DNA of 64,000 nt from Actinostola sp. cb2023 (taxonomy: Eukaryota > Cnidaria > Anthozoa > Actiniaria > Actinostolidae): assembly GCA_033675265.1 (NCBI GenBank), contig JAUJYZ010001075.1, positions 167,501-231,500 of the forward strand, written 5' to 3'. A program made the translations under genes and the position numbers. Each line of letters opens with the position of its first letter. Positions within the stretch are counted from its first letter, which is position 1. Shown here in pieces: positions 34,401-47,900 of the stretch. Under the pieces are notes generated by a model. It saw nothing but the letters and a program-made list of their open reading frames with translations. It searched no databases and had not been told where the DNA came from.

Positions 34401-35906
34401 TGGTACTAAACCCGTTGAACAAGAGCAGGCATCGAGCATTTCCATTTAAAAAAATGTGCCATGCTTCCAAACAGTTAATGAGCTGAAAAACTACATTCAT
34501 GATAACTATTTACAATGACCTCAACTGAATTAATTAATCACGAGAAAAATGTACCGAAATCCTTTTCAGTCTTGGAGTGTTGACTGTTGCTTCGACTGCG
34601 ACAACGATTTTTGAAATAGGTGTATACACTGTAGTGTGTGGGTTACACACCTCAGTTCTGGTCTTGGCTTCTCCACAGCGAATCATCCAGTCAACAAACT
34701 CTTTGCCAACAAAGCACTGTGCTAACACCTCAGTAGACTCTACAGTAACAACATAATTCAAAGATAAAAAATACATGGAAACACGTGGTTTTCATAGAAA
34801 TCCACTGGCTGTGCATATTTCCATCCTTATTTTCATAAACTTTTTACTTTGATTTTCTTAGTGAAAAACTACTTGTATAATAATGTAGTTCGTAAGGTTT
34901 CTTCAAGCGTAAAAAGACTCAGAAAAAATACTGAGCCCAGATGGGATTTGAACCCGTGACCTCCTGGATACTAGTCAGGCACTCTAACCACTGAGCCACT
35001 AAGTGACCTGGGTATTAATACGAACCAAGACCTGCTTAATCACATGAGTTCCCAGTGGCTCAGTGGTTAGAGCGCCTGACTAGTATCCAGGAGGTCACGG
35101 GTTCAAATCCCGTCTGGGCTCAGTATTTTTTCTGAGTCTTTTTACGCTTGAAGAAACCTTACGAACTACATTACTAACAATTACCAAGCGACAAATTACC
35201 ATACAACTTACTTGTATAATGTCTAATAATATATTGCATGATAGATAGTTAGAGTGATTCCAATAAACCTGGGCATTACTAACTACACCAATACACACCT
35301 ATTAGACACTCACTCTTTTGTTTTCTTTTGTTCCTTTGCATCTAATAAACACTGACAGCTAATTAGTAGTGCCCAGGTTTATTGGAATCACTCTAGTAGC
35401 GAAAAGGCTGGCGTTTTGAACAAAACAAAGTGAAAAACCAATAAATGTTGGTACAATATCAAAAGGAAGTATGCTAGTTGGTTTCTACTAAAACAAATAT
35501 ATGCACCTTGTTAACTATTGACTCATAGAAAACTCGTAGTCTAACAATTATTGTTAATTAGTGAGTCTATGTAGCTTAATTTGCATGTGATAAGTATGAA
35601 TTTAACACTTGATACCTTTCTATCTTTAATTAGTGGTGGATCTGTAAAGAGCGTAAGTTGTTCTTGGTATTGCTCACCCTGTATCAATGAAATAAAAACA
35701 CACTATTTACTTAGATCACTAGGCTGAATAATTAGTAGTTCCTATATACGGCATACCATTGCAGTTGTGTCTTCCAGGTGAATACCAAGAATCTGTGATC
35801 TGAAATATAATTTTACGGGTTTTAAAAACCTCATTAACCATGACAAATTATTATATTATTATATTGCAACTACAGAAACAACAACAACAACTGCAACAAT
35901 GACAGA

Positions 35907-35954
<48 letters not shown>

Positions 35955-38900
35955 CTCTAAAATATTGGTTGCTTTGAAAATACAGATTAAATCACATGTA
36001 ACAAACCCAGTTGGTCAGCCAGGACCATCAATGCAAGAACAGTGTAAACTAAGTGACTTGTGATCAAAATTAAAAAAATCTCTTAATGGCATTCTTGCTC
36101 AAAAAGCCTGGAGGATTTAGATTTAGATTTTGACTGTTTCACAGTCACTAAAAAGGGATTATTTCCTAAACCCCCATCTGATGGTTACCACATTGTACTT
36201 CAATGTGTGCCTACTAGTTTAAAGTGCCTGGTTTGAAATACCTACCTTACATGTGCAAGAGTTTGTAGGTTTTTACTTGTTGTAACTACTGGGGCTAATT
36301 CCTTGTCTGCTTTGTATAAATTGATAAATTCTAAAGAAAAGAAAAGGAATGTTAAAACAATTTTAGCAGTACATGTAGCTCCATTTCAAGGCAAAAAGAC
36401 ACTGAGAAAAAAAAAGTGAAAACAGGTCACTACACCATACTTTTAAAATGTTGAAACGTCTGAATTAAAAAGCAACTAAAGTCAGAGACAAAAGTACATT
36501 TTCAATTTAAAGGTCACATACTTATTAGTAAGTGAATAAATGTTTCACATCTCTGAGTATCTCTGACATAGAACATGTAGCAGCCTGGTGACTCTCCACT
36601 CACATCTAAGTGAAAACTCTAAAAGGAAAATAAAGCATCAAACATTATTTACTGTTCCTAGAAATAACTAAACTCCATAAATAGAAAACATCTCACTTTC
36701 CTCAAACTACATGACCATGTGTAGAACCGTAATAATCAAATTCAAACACATGTGAATGTTTTTCAGTGTCTTAATTCATTATCGTCATGCAGTTTCCATG
36801 TCAGTCAATCAGTCAGTTACAGTCTACTAACTAAAGGCTGCAGAAATTCTGTGTAGTTTCTCATTGTGGGCACGAAGACAAGAAAGCATGTCCACTACAA
36901 TGTGAATTCAAAGAAATAAAGAATATAGTCCTAACACAGATGGTAACTTTCTGGTGCACAAAAGCTTGTAGTAAATGGCTCGGTAATTTAGTTTGGAACA
37001 TTATTTCTGATGTCTAATAAACCTGCTACTTACATGGGAACCCAGACCAAAGTCAACATACTTGACATCATCTAATGAATGAGATCCAATAAGAGATAGG
37101 CATTCAGTAGCACTAAGCCTAGAATAGAGAAAAAATGTCCATTGACAATAAACATATTGTTAAAACACTACATTACTGTCATTACAGTGAGGACACACTA
37201 ACCGGGACCACTTGAGCAAAACTGACCAATCAGATTACACCTGAAAATAATCACATTCCAACAAAAGTCATCTGCGTCAATCATCATTATGACTATAACG
37301 CTGATTGGCCCAGACAACTTTTGTTGGAATGTGATTATTTTCAGGTGTAATCTGATTGGTCAGTTTTGCTCAAGTGGTCCCGGTTAGTGTGTCCTCACTG
37401 TAAGAACGGAGCAACAAGTTTGCTACAATGCTTGTGGGCTATTCAGGCTAACACTATTCCCTTGCCTAACTCTGCTACATACCAGGTCTTATGAGAATCT
37501 TGGCAAGATCAAGGCTAGATCAATCTGAGATCAATCCAAGATCAATGATCAAGGCAAGATCAATCTGAGATCAGTCCAAGATCAAGGCAAGATCAGTCCA
37601 AGATCAATCTGAGATCAAGGCAAGATCAGTCCAAGATCAAGGCAAGATCAGTCCAAGATCAAGGCAAGATCAGTCCAAGATCAAGGCAAGATCAGTCCAA
37701 GATCAATCTGAGATCAAGGCAAGATCAGTCCAAGATAAAGGCAAGATCAATCTGAGATCAAGGCAAGATCAGTCCAAGATCAATCTCAGATCAAGGCAAG
37801 ATCAGTCCAAGATCAAGGCAAGATCAATCTGAGATCAAGGCAAGATCAGTCCAAGATCAAGGCAAGACCAGTCCAAGATCAATCTGAGATCAAGGCAAGA
37901 TCAGTCCAAGATAAAGGCAAGATCAATCTGAGATCAAGGCAAGATCAGTCCAAGATCAATCTCAGATCAAGGCAAGATCAGTCCAAGATCAAGGCAAGAT
38001 CAATCTGAGATCAAGGCAAGATCAGTCCAAGATCAATCTCAGATCAAGGCAAGATCAGTCCAAGATCAAGGCAAGATCAATCTGAGATCAAGGCAAGATC
38101 AGTCCAAGATCAATCTGAGATCAAGGCAAGATCAGTCCAAGATCAAGGCTAGATCAATCCAAGATAAATCAATATCTTACAAAATGATCTTGCCTTGATC
38201 ATTAAAGATCTTGCAAGAAATCACATTTCCACCCAAGATCTGTCAATATGTTTTTGTATATCATTTACATGCAACATATATCAATGTTGGCAGCATGCAA
38301 ATAACAATCTTCCTAAAGCAATAATTATATTATATTGGGTCTAGAGAAATTAACTTCACTGAGAAGAGATGGACAATCCATTTGATGTCATTCCCTGTAC
38401 GTACCCAGTACTTTCCACTAGTTTACAGATATATACAGCTACGTTAGATACAACTAACAGGGCACTTGATTCTTGTGTGCTTCCATAAACAACAACTGGT
38501 GCCTAGAAGATAATCATGACATAATTAATTATCATTCAGTTGGTATTTATTATCAGGTCCTTAATGAGGTGTTCAAGTGGTGTGAGCATGTGTCCTCCTA
38601 CTACTCTAATGCCTGGTTCAATTTCTGAGTGCTACATGTATGTGTGGAATGAGTTTGTTCTCTCCCTTCCTTCAAGGGATTTATCTCAAGGTACTCTGGG
38701 ATTTGAATGTACAATACATGTACATGTAGTAAGGAGTGCCAGCAAATTACATGTCACGAAAAGCCACTGTGTAGAGGAGACTTGATAGAAGTATACACAT
38801 ACCTTTAGTAAGCAATTCACAAACTCTTCCTGACCTCCCGTAAATAGAGAAACTTCAAAATAAAGTTTAAGACGATGATCACAGTCCTTGAACTCGTCAG

Positions 38901-41900
38901 GTGAAATTTCAAATACCAGATTTGATTCAATTTTGGGAACTTTAGGCTCTGCCGAGTCTTTCTCTTGCACGCCATTAGAACTACTGCTTAAAACAGAACC
39001 AGACATCTTACTGCTTAACTGTGAGAAAAAGTTTTTGATGACATTTGGAGCTGACGATGGACTTAATGTCACTTTTTGTTGATTTGTAGCTGAAGTCTTT
39101 CTATGAGGACTTTCTCTTTCCACAGAAGTAGGGCCATCTATTCCATCTGTTGTATTTCGAGTTGATGTTTTTAATAATATTGGACTATCAATAACACGTT
39201 TCTGTGGTGTAACTACACTAGGCTTGGCATTCTCTAGTCTTTCCACATCATATATGATCATTTCAGAATTCTTGATGGAATTACTAAGAACACTTGTTCT
39301 CAATGGAGGTGAACTCTTGGCAACAAATTGCTTGTTGACGATAAATCCAGCATCATTGTTGATAACATAACCAGGATTTGTGTGGATAGAATAACTGTTT
39401 TTACTTTCATCTGGCATAATCGAAGACTCGTCTTCAGGTTTTTGATCAACTCTTCCCTCAGAACTATTACTGTCATCAATATTTCTATCAGCATTCTTGA
39501 AAACTTCCAATTCATTGTCAAATTGTTTAGTCTTAGGGTCCTTCGTGTTCTCTTTGTTAGAATTGTGGATGTCTGGTTGCAAAATATATGCACCTATTGG
39601 ACTGACACTTGGGATCAGATCAGGCATCGTCTTCTGAGGTTCATTGAGCCTAAAAAATAGTAACAGTTTAGTATTGGAACAATCAGTTATTGCATGTATA
39701 TGTATTTTTATATGTATATTTATTTAGATGTGTTGTTGTGTTTTACTCCAACAAAGGACTAACAATCGAAATATGAGTATATTTAGTGCTTTTTTACAAG
39801 GTGTTACATTTTCATTCTACCATGATTCTACACACTTGTTGTACTTTATATTTATTTAGTAATTATAGCTTAGAATAAATTTATTGATTGTCAGCTGACA
39901 ATTTACTGACATCACATCAACAACCTAATGATGCCTTGGGCCCAGGGGGGGTACTCAGGGGTATCAGTGACGGGGAGGTGTGAATGAGGCCAAACATTTT
40001 AACCTAAAAAAAGTCCATTATGCAAAAACAAGACCCCAAAAAAGTCCAACGGCCCAGAACATTTTTTCTCCACATAAAAAAATAAAGTAAAAACACCAAG
40101 AGAATGCAAGTTAGTTTATGCGTCCACCTTTATTTATTCATTGTGTATCTGTCACAATAAACCACTATAACGGGAGATCTCTGTGGCATGTCATGTCATT
40201 TACGTAGTTTAAACTTGTTAATGAAATCGTTTTACACATAAAATCGAGAATGGTAGCTGATATCATTTTTATCAACCCCCAAAAAAGTCCTTGCCCGGCA
40301 AAATCCTTACATATCAAAAAAAGTCCACCAGAAAATTGTTAACCCCAAAAAAGTCCCAATCTGCGAATTTCAAACCCAAAAAAGGTCTTCGCACCTCCCC
40401 ATCACTGATACCCCTGAGTACCCCCCCTGGGGCCTTGGGAACAACCTACCAACAACCTACTGACATCCTACTGACAACCTACCAATGTACTGACAGCCTA
40501 CCAACAACCTACCAATGTACTGACAGCCTACCAACAACCTACCAATGTACTGACAGTCTGCCAACAACCTACCAATGTACTGACAGCCTACCAACAACCT
40601 ACCAATGTACTGACAGCCTACCAACAATCTACCAATGTACTGACAGCCTACCAACAACCTACCAATGTACTGACAGCCTACCAACAACCTACCAACAACC
40701 TACCAATGTACTGACAGCCTACCAACAACCTACCAATGCACTGACAGCCTACCAACAACCTACCAATGTACTGACAGCCTACCAACAACCTACCAACAAC
40801 CTACCAATGTACTGACAGCCTACCAACAACCTACCAACAACCTACCAATGTACTGACAGCCTACCAACAACCTACCAATGTACTGACAGCCTACCAACAA
40901 CCTACCAATGTACTGACAGCCTACCAACAACCTACCAATGTACTGACAGCCTACCAACAACCTACCAACAACCTATGTACTGACAGCCTACCAACAACCT
41001 ACCAATGTACTGACAGCCTACCAACAATCTACCAATGTACTGACAGCCTACCAACAACCAACAACCTACCAATGTACTGACAGCCTACCAACAACCTACC
41101 AATGTACTGACAGCCTACCAACAACCTACCAATGTACTGACAGCCTACCAACAACCTACCAACAACCTACCAATGTACTGACAGCCTACCAACAACCTAC
41201 CAATGTACTGACAGCCTACCAACAACCTACCAATGTACTGACAGCCTACCAACAACCTACCAATGTACTGACAGCCTACCAACAACCTACCAATGTACTG
41301 ACAGCCTACCAACAACCTACCAACAACCTACCAATGTACTGACAGCCTACCAACAACCTACCAACAACCTACCAATGTACTGACAGCCTACTGACAACCT
41401 ACATGAACCAATAATAATGTGATAATGTTCTTACCAGATAGGTTCAGTTCTTGCTTCAGTTTTCAACCCCTGATCTGTTTTTGAACTAGCACTGTTGTGT
41501 TTCTCATCAGGACTGCTTGTATTTATTGTCTCTGGGGAGAGTATCTCAATGATCTTTGTGCTGCCACAGTCTGGACAGATGTGATCCCTTGGCATTTTCC
41601 GTGAGGCATTTTCGGTAAAATAGGCAGAACACTTGAGACACTGTAGAAAGTTACCCAATACATACATGAATTAAAGATATGCTTTTGTCTCTGACTTTAG
41701 CTTTTTTATTCAGACGTTTCGACTGTAAATCAACAGTCTTCATCAGTTGGATAGTAAGAAACTGCGCGCGGATATATTTCAAAAAATACTACGAGAGCGC
41801 GTGCTCGTGCCAGTGTTCAGTTCTATCGCGCGCTAAACATCTGGAATGCTAATGTAGATGTTTAGCGCGCGATAGAACTGAACACTGGCATGAGCACGTG

Positions 41901-44900
41901 CTCTCGTAGTATTTTTTGAAATATATCCGTGCGCAGTTTCTTACTATCCAACTGATGAAGACTGTTGATTTACAGTCGAAACGTCTGAATGAAAAAGCTA
42001 AAGTCAGAGACAAAAGCATATCTTTAATTTCAAACATGAATCCTGACTGCAATTTCAATATTTTTAAAAACATACATGAATATCTTGGGGATTTATTGTG
42101 CAACACAAACAAGACAGTGTCCACACTAAAACGATAAACCTGCATTTTCAAAAGTCTCTACTCTGGAAAGCGTTTATGAAAACCTCCATTTTCATAGATA
42201 AACATTCTCCGTTTTTGATCGATTTAGTGGACGATCAGTAAAAATGGATAAAAAAGTATGAGTTTTCAAACGAAAGCGGATTAGTGTGGACAGGGTCTCA
42301 GTGTATCAATGTGTAATAATACAATAGATCTGTACCTGTAAATGCTCTGTGATAATGACATTTTTAGCATCTTCATTGGACTTTATCAATGGTTGCAGAA
42401 GTTCCAATAGTTGCTGTGACACAAATAGCACAGAATCATTATGAATAGAAATGTTAATACATGTACATTGTACATGATTAGAATTTAAATCATGTGCATT
42501 TATTTATTTATTTTTATTGAAACATATTTGCTCTCTACTGTGCATTTATTAGTAAGTTAAATAAATATTATACACATGTATTGACTGAGTTTGGTCGGAC
42601 CGGATGGGAAAATATTTGTCTCAAGGTCATGCCATATGGGCCGAGCACAGCGATGCCCATGCTGAATGACCAAGGGGTGCTTTCCATTTGTTCGAAAAAC
42701 CGGTAATTTCGGTTGGGAATTAAATGGTATGGTTAATTTTCTGGAAATTCCAACCGAAAAATGTGGACAACCTTTTGAGGTTGTCCAGTACTATTCCGGT
42801 TGGAACGAACCAACTGGAAATTTCTGAACCATTTGATGGAATCTCTCGGTTCCAGTTCTCTCAGGGATCCCACAAAATACATTCCAAATCCAAACCGGAT
42901 CAAAGCATTAATGGTAAGCTCCCATGGCATTCCATCTGGTTTGCTACGTGAGTGGAAAAGTTCTTACCATTATGCATCGGTCACCCCAACCGAATTTTTT
43001 GAACAAATGGAAAGCACCCCAAGAGCCAAATATTTTCCTGTCCGGCCTGACCTACATGTAACTCAGTCAATAAGCATTTTATCATATGACCCACCTGACC
43101 CTCTTAATTTTTCATTGGTTTTATTAAGTGTGTGCGAGTCAGGAAATACAGGTCATGATTTATCTTCTTTCTTTTTTTTCATGTAAAATCATTGAGACAG
43201 CTCCCATGTGATGTGTTTTAATAACTATAATGTATACTATTATGATTATTGTTGGAGATATTGAATACCATTGTACTGTACCTCACAATTTTCCTTGTCA
43301 TCCATAATGTAGTAGCGTTCCTTACGATCACGACTAAGATAATCAAACTTGATATGAACAAATAGATCTCCATCCTCTGATTCCTCTAAGCTAGCAGAGA
43401 GAAGGCTACCCGTCTCAAGCTTACAAATGACCTGAAAACAAAGATTAAATTTAAAATACATGGAACATAACATGATGTGCATACATTTAATAATACCACG
43501 GAGGTACATGTGCTATTTCTAAAAGAAAACGAACATTTTTCATGTGGTATCCTTAACAAAAAAAATAATGAATTGTGATCTAAACTTTGTTAAAACATGT
43601 ATTGTCTGTCAGTGACAGAGCCGTTTTCATGTGAGTGGGAAGTACTAAATAAATACAGTTTATGCAGTGCCGTGACCATACTGTGTGATGACCATGCCAT
43701 GTCCAAGCATTCTGATTGGTTGTCAAATGATTTTGCACATTGATTGGTTGAATAATTAGATGTCTACGATTCCATACCATGACCGTAACACAGTGCTGTA
43801 AGTTTCCCACTCAGTCACATGAAAACGATTGACTCTATTGAATGTGAATACACTGACGATCAGAGTCAACAGCTCGCTAAGAAAGACAACAAAGCCTGTT
43901 TTCTACTACATGTACATTTGTAGCTATTTACTTTTCCATTGTCACAATCTCTTTCTCGGATAAAGTGTTCTGTAACAGTTACAAGAAGATCATTATCTTC
44001 CTCCTCATCTTCATCTGTGGGATTCATGGTCTTGGGGGTCACTATAAATGGCTGAATAATACCTAAAAGGGACCACAGTAATTATCACTTAGAATGCTAA
44101 ACAAATAATCATAATTCAGGAATAGATTTAACACAAAACCAGCTATCTGTGTGTGAAGCATTTTGTACACCTCAGATAAATTATAATTATCACTCAAATT
44201 ATTTTTTCCGTCGTTTCGATCACCCATTCAAGAGAACTGCATATATCTCCCTAGGTACAAATAATGGTCTGCTATGCGCATTATGGAGCAAAACCGTTTT
44301 GCTACAAATAATAGTCAGTCTGCTCATACACAGTTCGTCCACCTTCGTATAAGTCATCGTCAATTCGAAGTTTCCTTATAAGGGTTTTCAAAATAATTTA
44401 AATGATAACACAATTTATTATTGAATTCGGCAAAATATTGTGATTTGTCTGTATCTCGAAGAGGCAGCAATCACGTACCTTCATCATCAGAATGCTGACT
44501 TCCACTGGAGCTCTTCCTCCGAATTGGAGGAGGGTTTACATCTACAATGACATCTTCATGATGCACAAAATATGGTGACGTACTTACTGGCTCCATTTTC
44601 TCTTCTGCAAATAGAGAGAGAGAAATGAGCAATGGACATGCTCAATGAGAAAAAAATATATATATATAAATATAAAAAAGAAAAAAAAAATGAGGTTAGC
44701 AAACAAATGTACCCATTCAAAAATTATTTCCAATAGACCATTTTATAGTTTTATTTAGTGGCCTGGAGGTTGGCAGTGCACTGCGCACACATGTAATTAA
44801 CAAAATGCATTGGCAATAGTCACTGAACATAACTGTCAAAAAGAATTAAGATATAATATATAGGGGTGTCGAATGGTCCCCGCAAAAAGTCAGAGTCTCG

Positions 44901-47900
44901 CAAAATTTCGGTCATATTTCACAGGTCTTGAAGTCTCGTTTTTTCGCAAAAAGTCATCTCAGAGTCTCGAATTTTGAAAACAAAGGAAATCGGTGAAAAA
45001 GCGTCTCGGGCTCGCAAAAATATGCCTTGTCTAGGAGTCTCGCAAAGTCTCGCCTTGACCATTCGATACTCCTAATATATTTCTCAATAACTACAAACAA
45101 TAGCAAAGATATTCTGACCTTTCACAGGTTGTTGTTCAGTTGTTTCACCATGCAAAACATGATTGACTGCAGGTAAACAATCTATAAGTAAAACACTGTT
45201 AAACACACATAACCTTTAGAATCAATGAATGTTTACAATAATATTAACACTTACGTGCCCCACCCAAGTCCCTTGCTTTTTCCAATCTCTCTATGTCTTG
45301 GGAATGGTCCAGAGATGGTTCTCCTTGAGCTAGTAAACATTGATTAGAGAAATTGTTACCCCCATTTGAATAAAGAACCGAAAGCTGAAAACAAGACATG
45401 ACATTAAGAATGTTCCTGCGAATTATTCAAAATCGCTCTGATCAAACAGTTTGAATTCTGTCTCAGCTACTTTGCCTTTAGTTAGTATGTAGTTTATCTG
45501 ATGCATATAGGCGCATGTCTAGAGCTCATCGAAATCTTGAGATATTTTAGAAAAACTGATTTCAACGATCTTTGTTTATCGTTGCCAAGGAAACCTTGAT
45601 CAAGCTGAAATTGACATACAATTCTAAATTTCCATCTTTGCCCGATAACTGGTGCAAAAGTCGTTTTGATCAGTCTAGGATAAGTCTATCAATTCACCGA
45701 ATGAAAAGTGGAAGTGTGGTCAGTAAAAAACTACTTCGAGCCACCTTAAACACAACAGACTAAGAACCGTATCATTATAAACATGGCATGTGTAAAATGC
45801 AATATACAAGAGCGCATCGGTAGTCAATGTCTAGAGTCTAATACTTATACAAGAGTCTATATACTTATACAAGAGCGCATCGGTAGTCAATGTCTAGAGT
45901 CTAATACTTATACAAGAGCACAACGGTAGTCAATGTCTAGAGTCTAATACTTATACAAGAGCGCATCGGTAGTCAATGTCTAGAGTCTAATACTTATACA
46001 AGAGCGCATCGGTAGTCAATGTCTAGAGTCTAATACTTATACAAGAGCGCATCGGTAGTCAATGTCTAGAGTCTAATACTTATACAAGAGCGCTTCGGTA
46101 GTCAATGTCTAGAGTCTAATACTTATACAAGAGCGCTTCGGTAGTCAATGTCTAGAGTCTAATACTTATACAAGAGCGCATCGGTAGTCAATGTCTAGAG
46201 TCTAATACTTATACAAGTCTAGACTAATACTTATACAAGAGCGCTTCGGTAGTCAATGTCTAGAGTCTAATACTTATACAAGAGCGCTTCGGTAGTCAAT
46301 GTCTAGAGTCTAATACTTATACAAGAGCGCATCGTAGTATGTCTAGAGTCTAATATGTCTAGAGTCTATGTCTAGACTAATACTTATACAAGAGCGCATC
46401 GGTAGTCAATGTCTAGAGTCTAATACTTATACAAGAGCGCTTCGGTAGTCAATGTCTAGAGTCTAATACTTATACAAGAGCGCATCGGTAGTCAATGTCT
46501 AGAGTCTAATACTTATACAAGAGCGCATCGGTAGTCAATGTCTAGAGTCTAATACTTATACAAGAGCGCATCGGTAGTCAATGTCTAGAGTCTAATACTT
46601 ATACAAGAGCGCTTCGGTAGTCAATGTAGTCTAAATGTCTAGAGTCTAAGTCAATGTCTAGAGTCTAATACTTATACAAGAGCGCTTCGGTAGTCAATGT
46701 CTAGAGTCTAAGTCTAACTTATACAAGAGCGCTTCGGTAGTCAATGTCTAGAGTCTAATACTTACTAATAATACAAGAGCGCATCGGTAGTCAATGTCTA
46801 GAGTCTAATACTTATACAGAGAGCGTCTAGAGTCTAATACTTATACAAGAGCGCATCGGTAGTCTGTCGGTAGTCAATGTCTAGAGTCTAATACTTATAC
46901 AAGAGCGCTTCGGTAGTCAATGTCTAGAGAGTCTAATACTTATACAAGAGCGCATCGGTAGTCAATGTCTCTAGAGTCTAATACTTATATAAGAGCGCTT
47001 CGGTAGTCAATGTCTAGAGTCTAATACTTATACAAGAGCACATCGGTAGTCAATGTCTAGAGTCTAATACTTATACAAGAGCACATCGGTAGTCAATGTC
47101 TAGAGTCTAATACTTATACAAGAGCGCTTCGGTAGTCAATGTCTAGAGTCTAATACTTATACAAGAGCGCTTCAGTAGTCAATGTCTAGAGTCTAATACT
47201 TATACAAGAGCGCATCGGTAGTCAATGTCTAGAGTCTAATACTTATACAAGAGCGCATCGGTAGTCAATGTCTAGAGTCTAATACTTATACAAGTTAGAG
47301 CACATCGGTAGTCAATGTCTAGAGTCTAATACTTATACAAGAGCACATCGGGAGTCAATGTCTAGAGTCTAATACTTATACAAGAGCGCATCGGTAGTCA
47401 ATGTCTAGAGTCTAATACTTATACAAGAGCGCATCGGTAGTCAATGTCTAGAGTCTAATACTTATACAAGAGCGCATCGGTAGTCAATGTCTAGAGTCTA
47501 ATACTTATACAAGAGCGCATCGGTAGTCAATGTCTAGAGTCTAATACTTATACAAGAGCGCATCGGTAGTCAATGTCTAGAGTCTAATACTTATACAAGA
47601 GCGCATCGGTAGTCAATGTCTAGAGTCTAATACTTATACAAGAGCGCATCGGTAGTCAATGTCTAGAGTCTAATACTTATACAAGAGCGCATCGGTAGTC
47701 AATGTCTAGAGTCTAATACTTATACAAGAGCGCATCGGTAGTCAATGTCTAGAGTCTAATACTTATACAAGAGCGCATCGGTAGTCAATGTCTAGAGTCT
47801 AATACTTATACAAGAGCGCTTCGGTAGTCAATGTCTAGAGTCTAATACTTATACAAGAGCGCATCGGTAGTCAATGTCTAGAGTCTAATACTTATACAAG

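Noticed and set aside
33783..34500. Minus-strand hydrophobic frames of 87-112 aa
   Set aside because: They lie in STK11IP intron 28 and partly in a family A MITE; no domain and no splice support.
35048..35122. Functional tRNA-Thr (AGT) gene
   Set aside because: Incomplete acceptor stem, an anticodon-stem mismatch, and an inverted twin within one palindrome indicate a tRNA-derived repeat.
40291..40815. 174-aa repeat protein rich in TTYQCTDSLP
   Set aside because: Translation of the 30-bp minisatellite in STK11IP intron 20.
45255..45385. Longer exon 14 of STK11IP starting at the TTTTCAG site
   Set aside because: The frame is open for 43 codons but out of phase with exon 13. The acceptor at 45330 keeps phase and was chosen.
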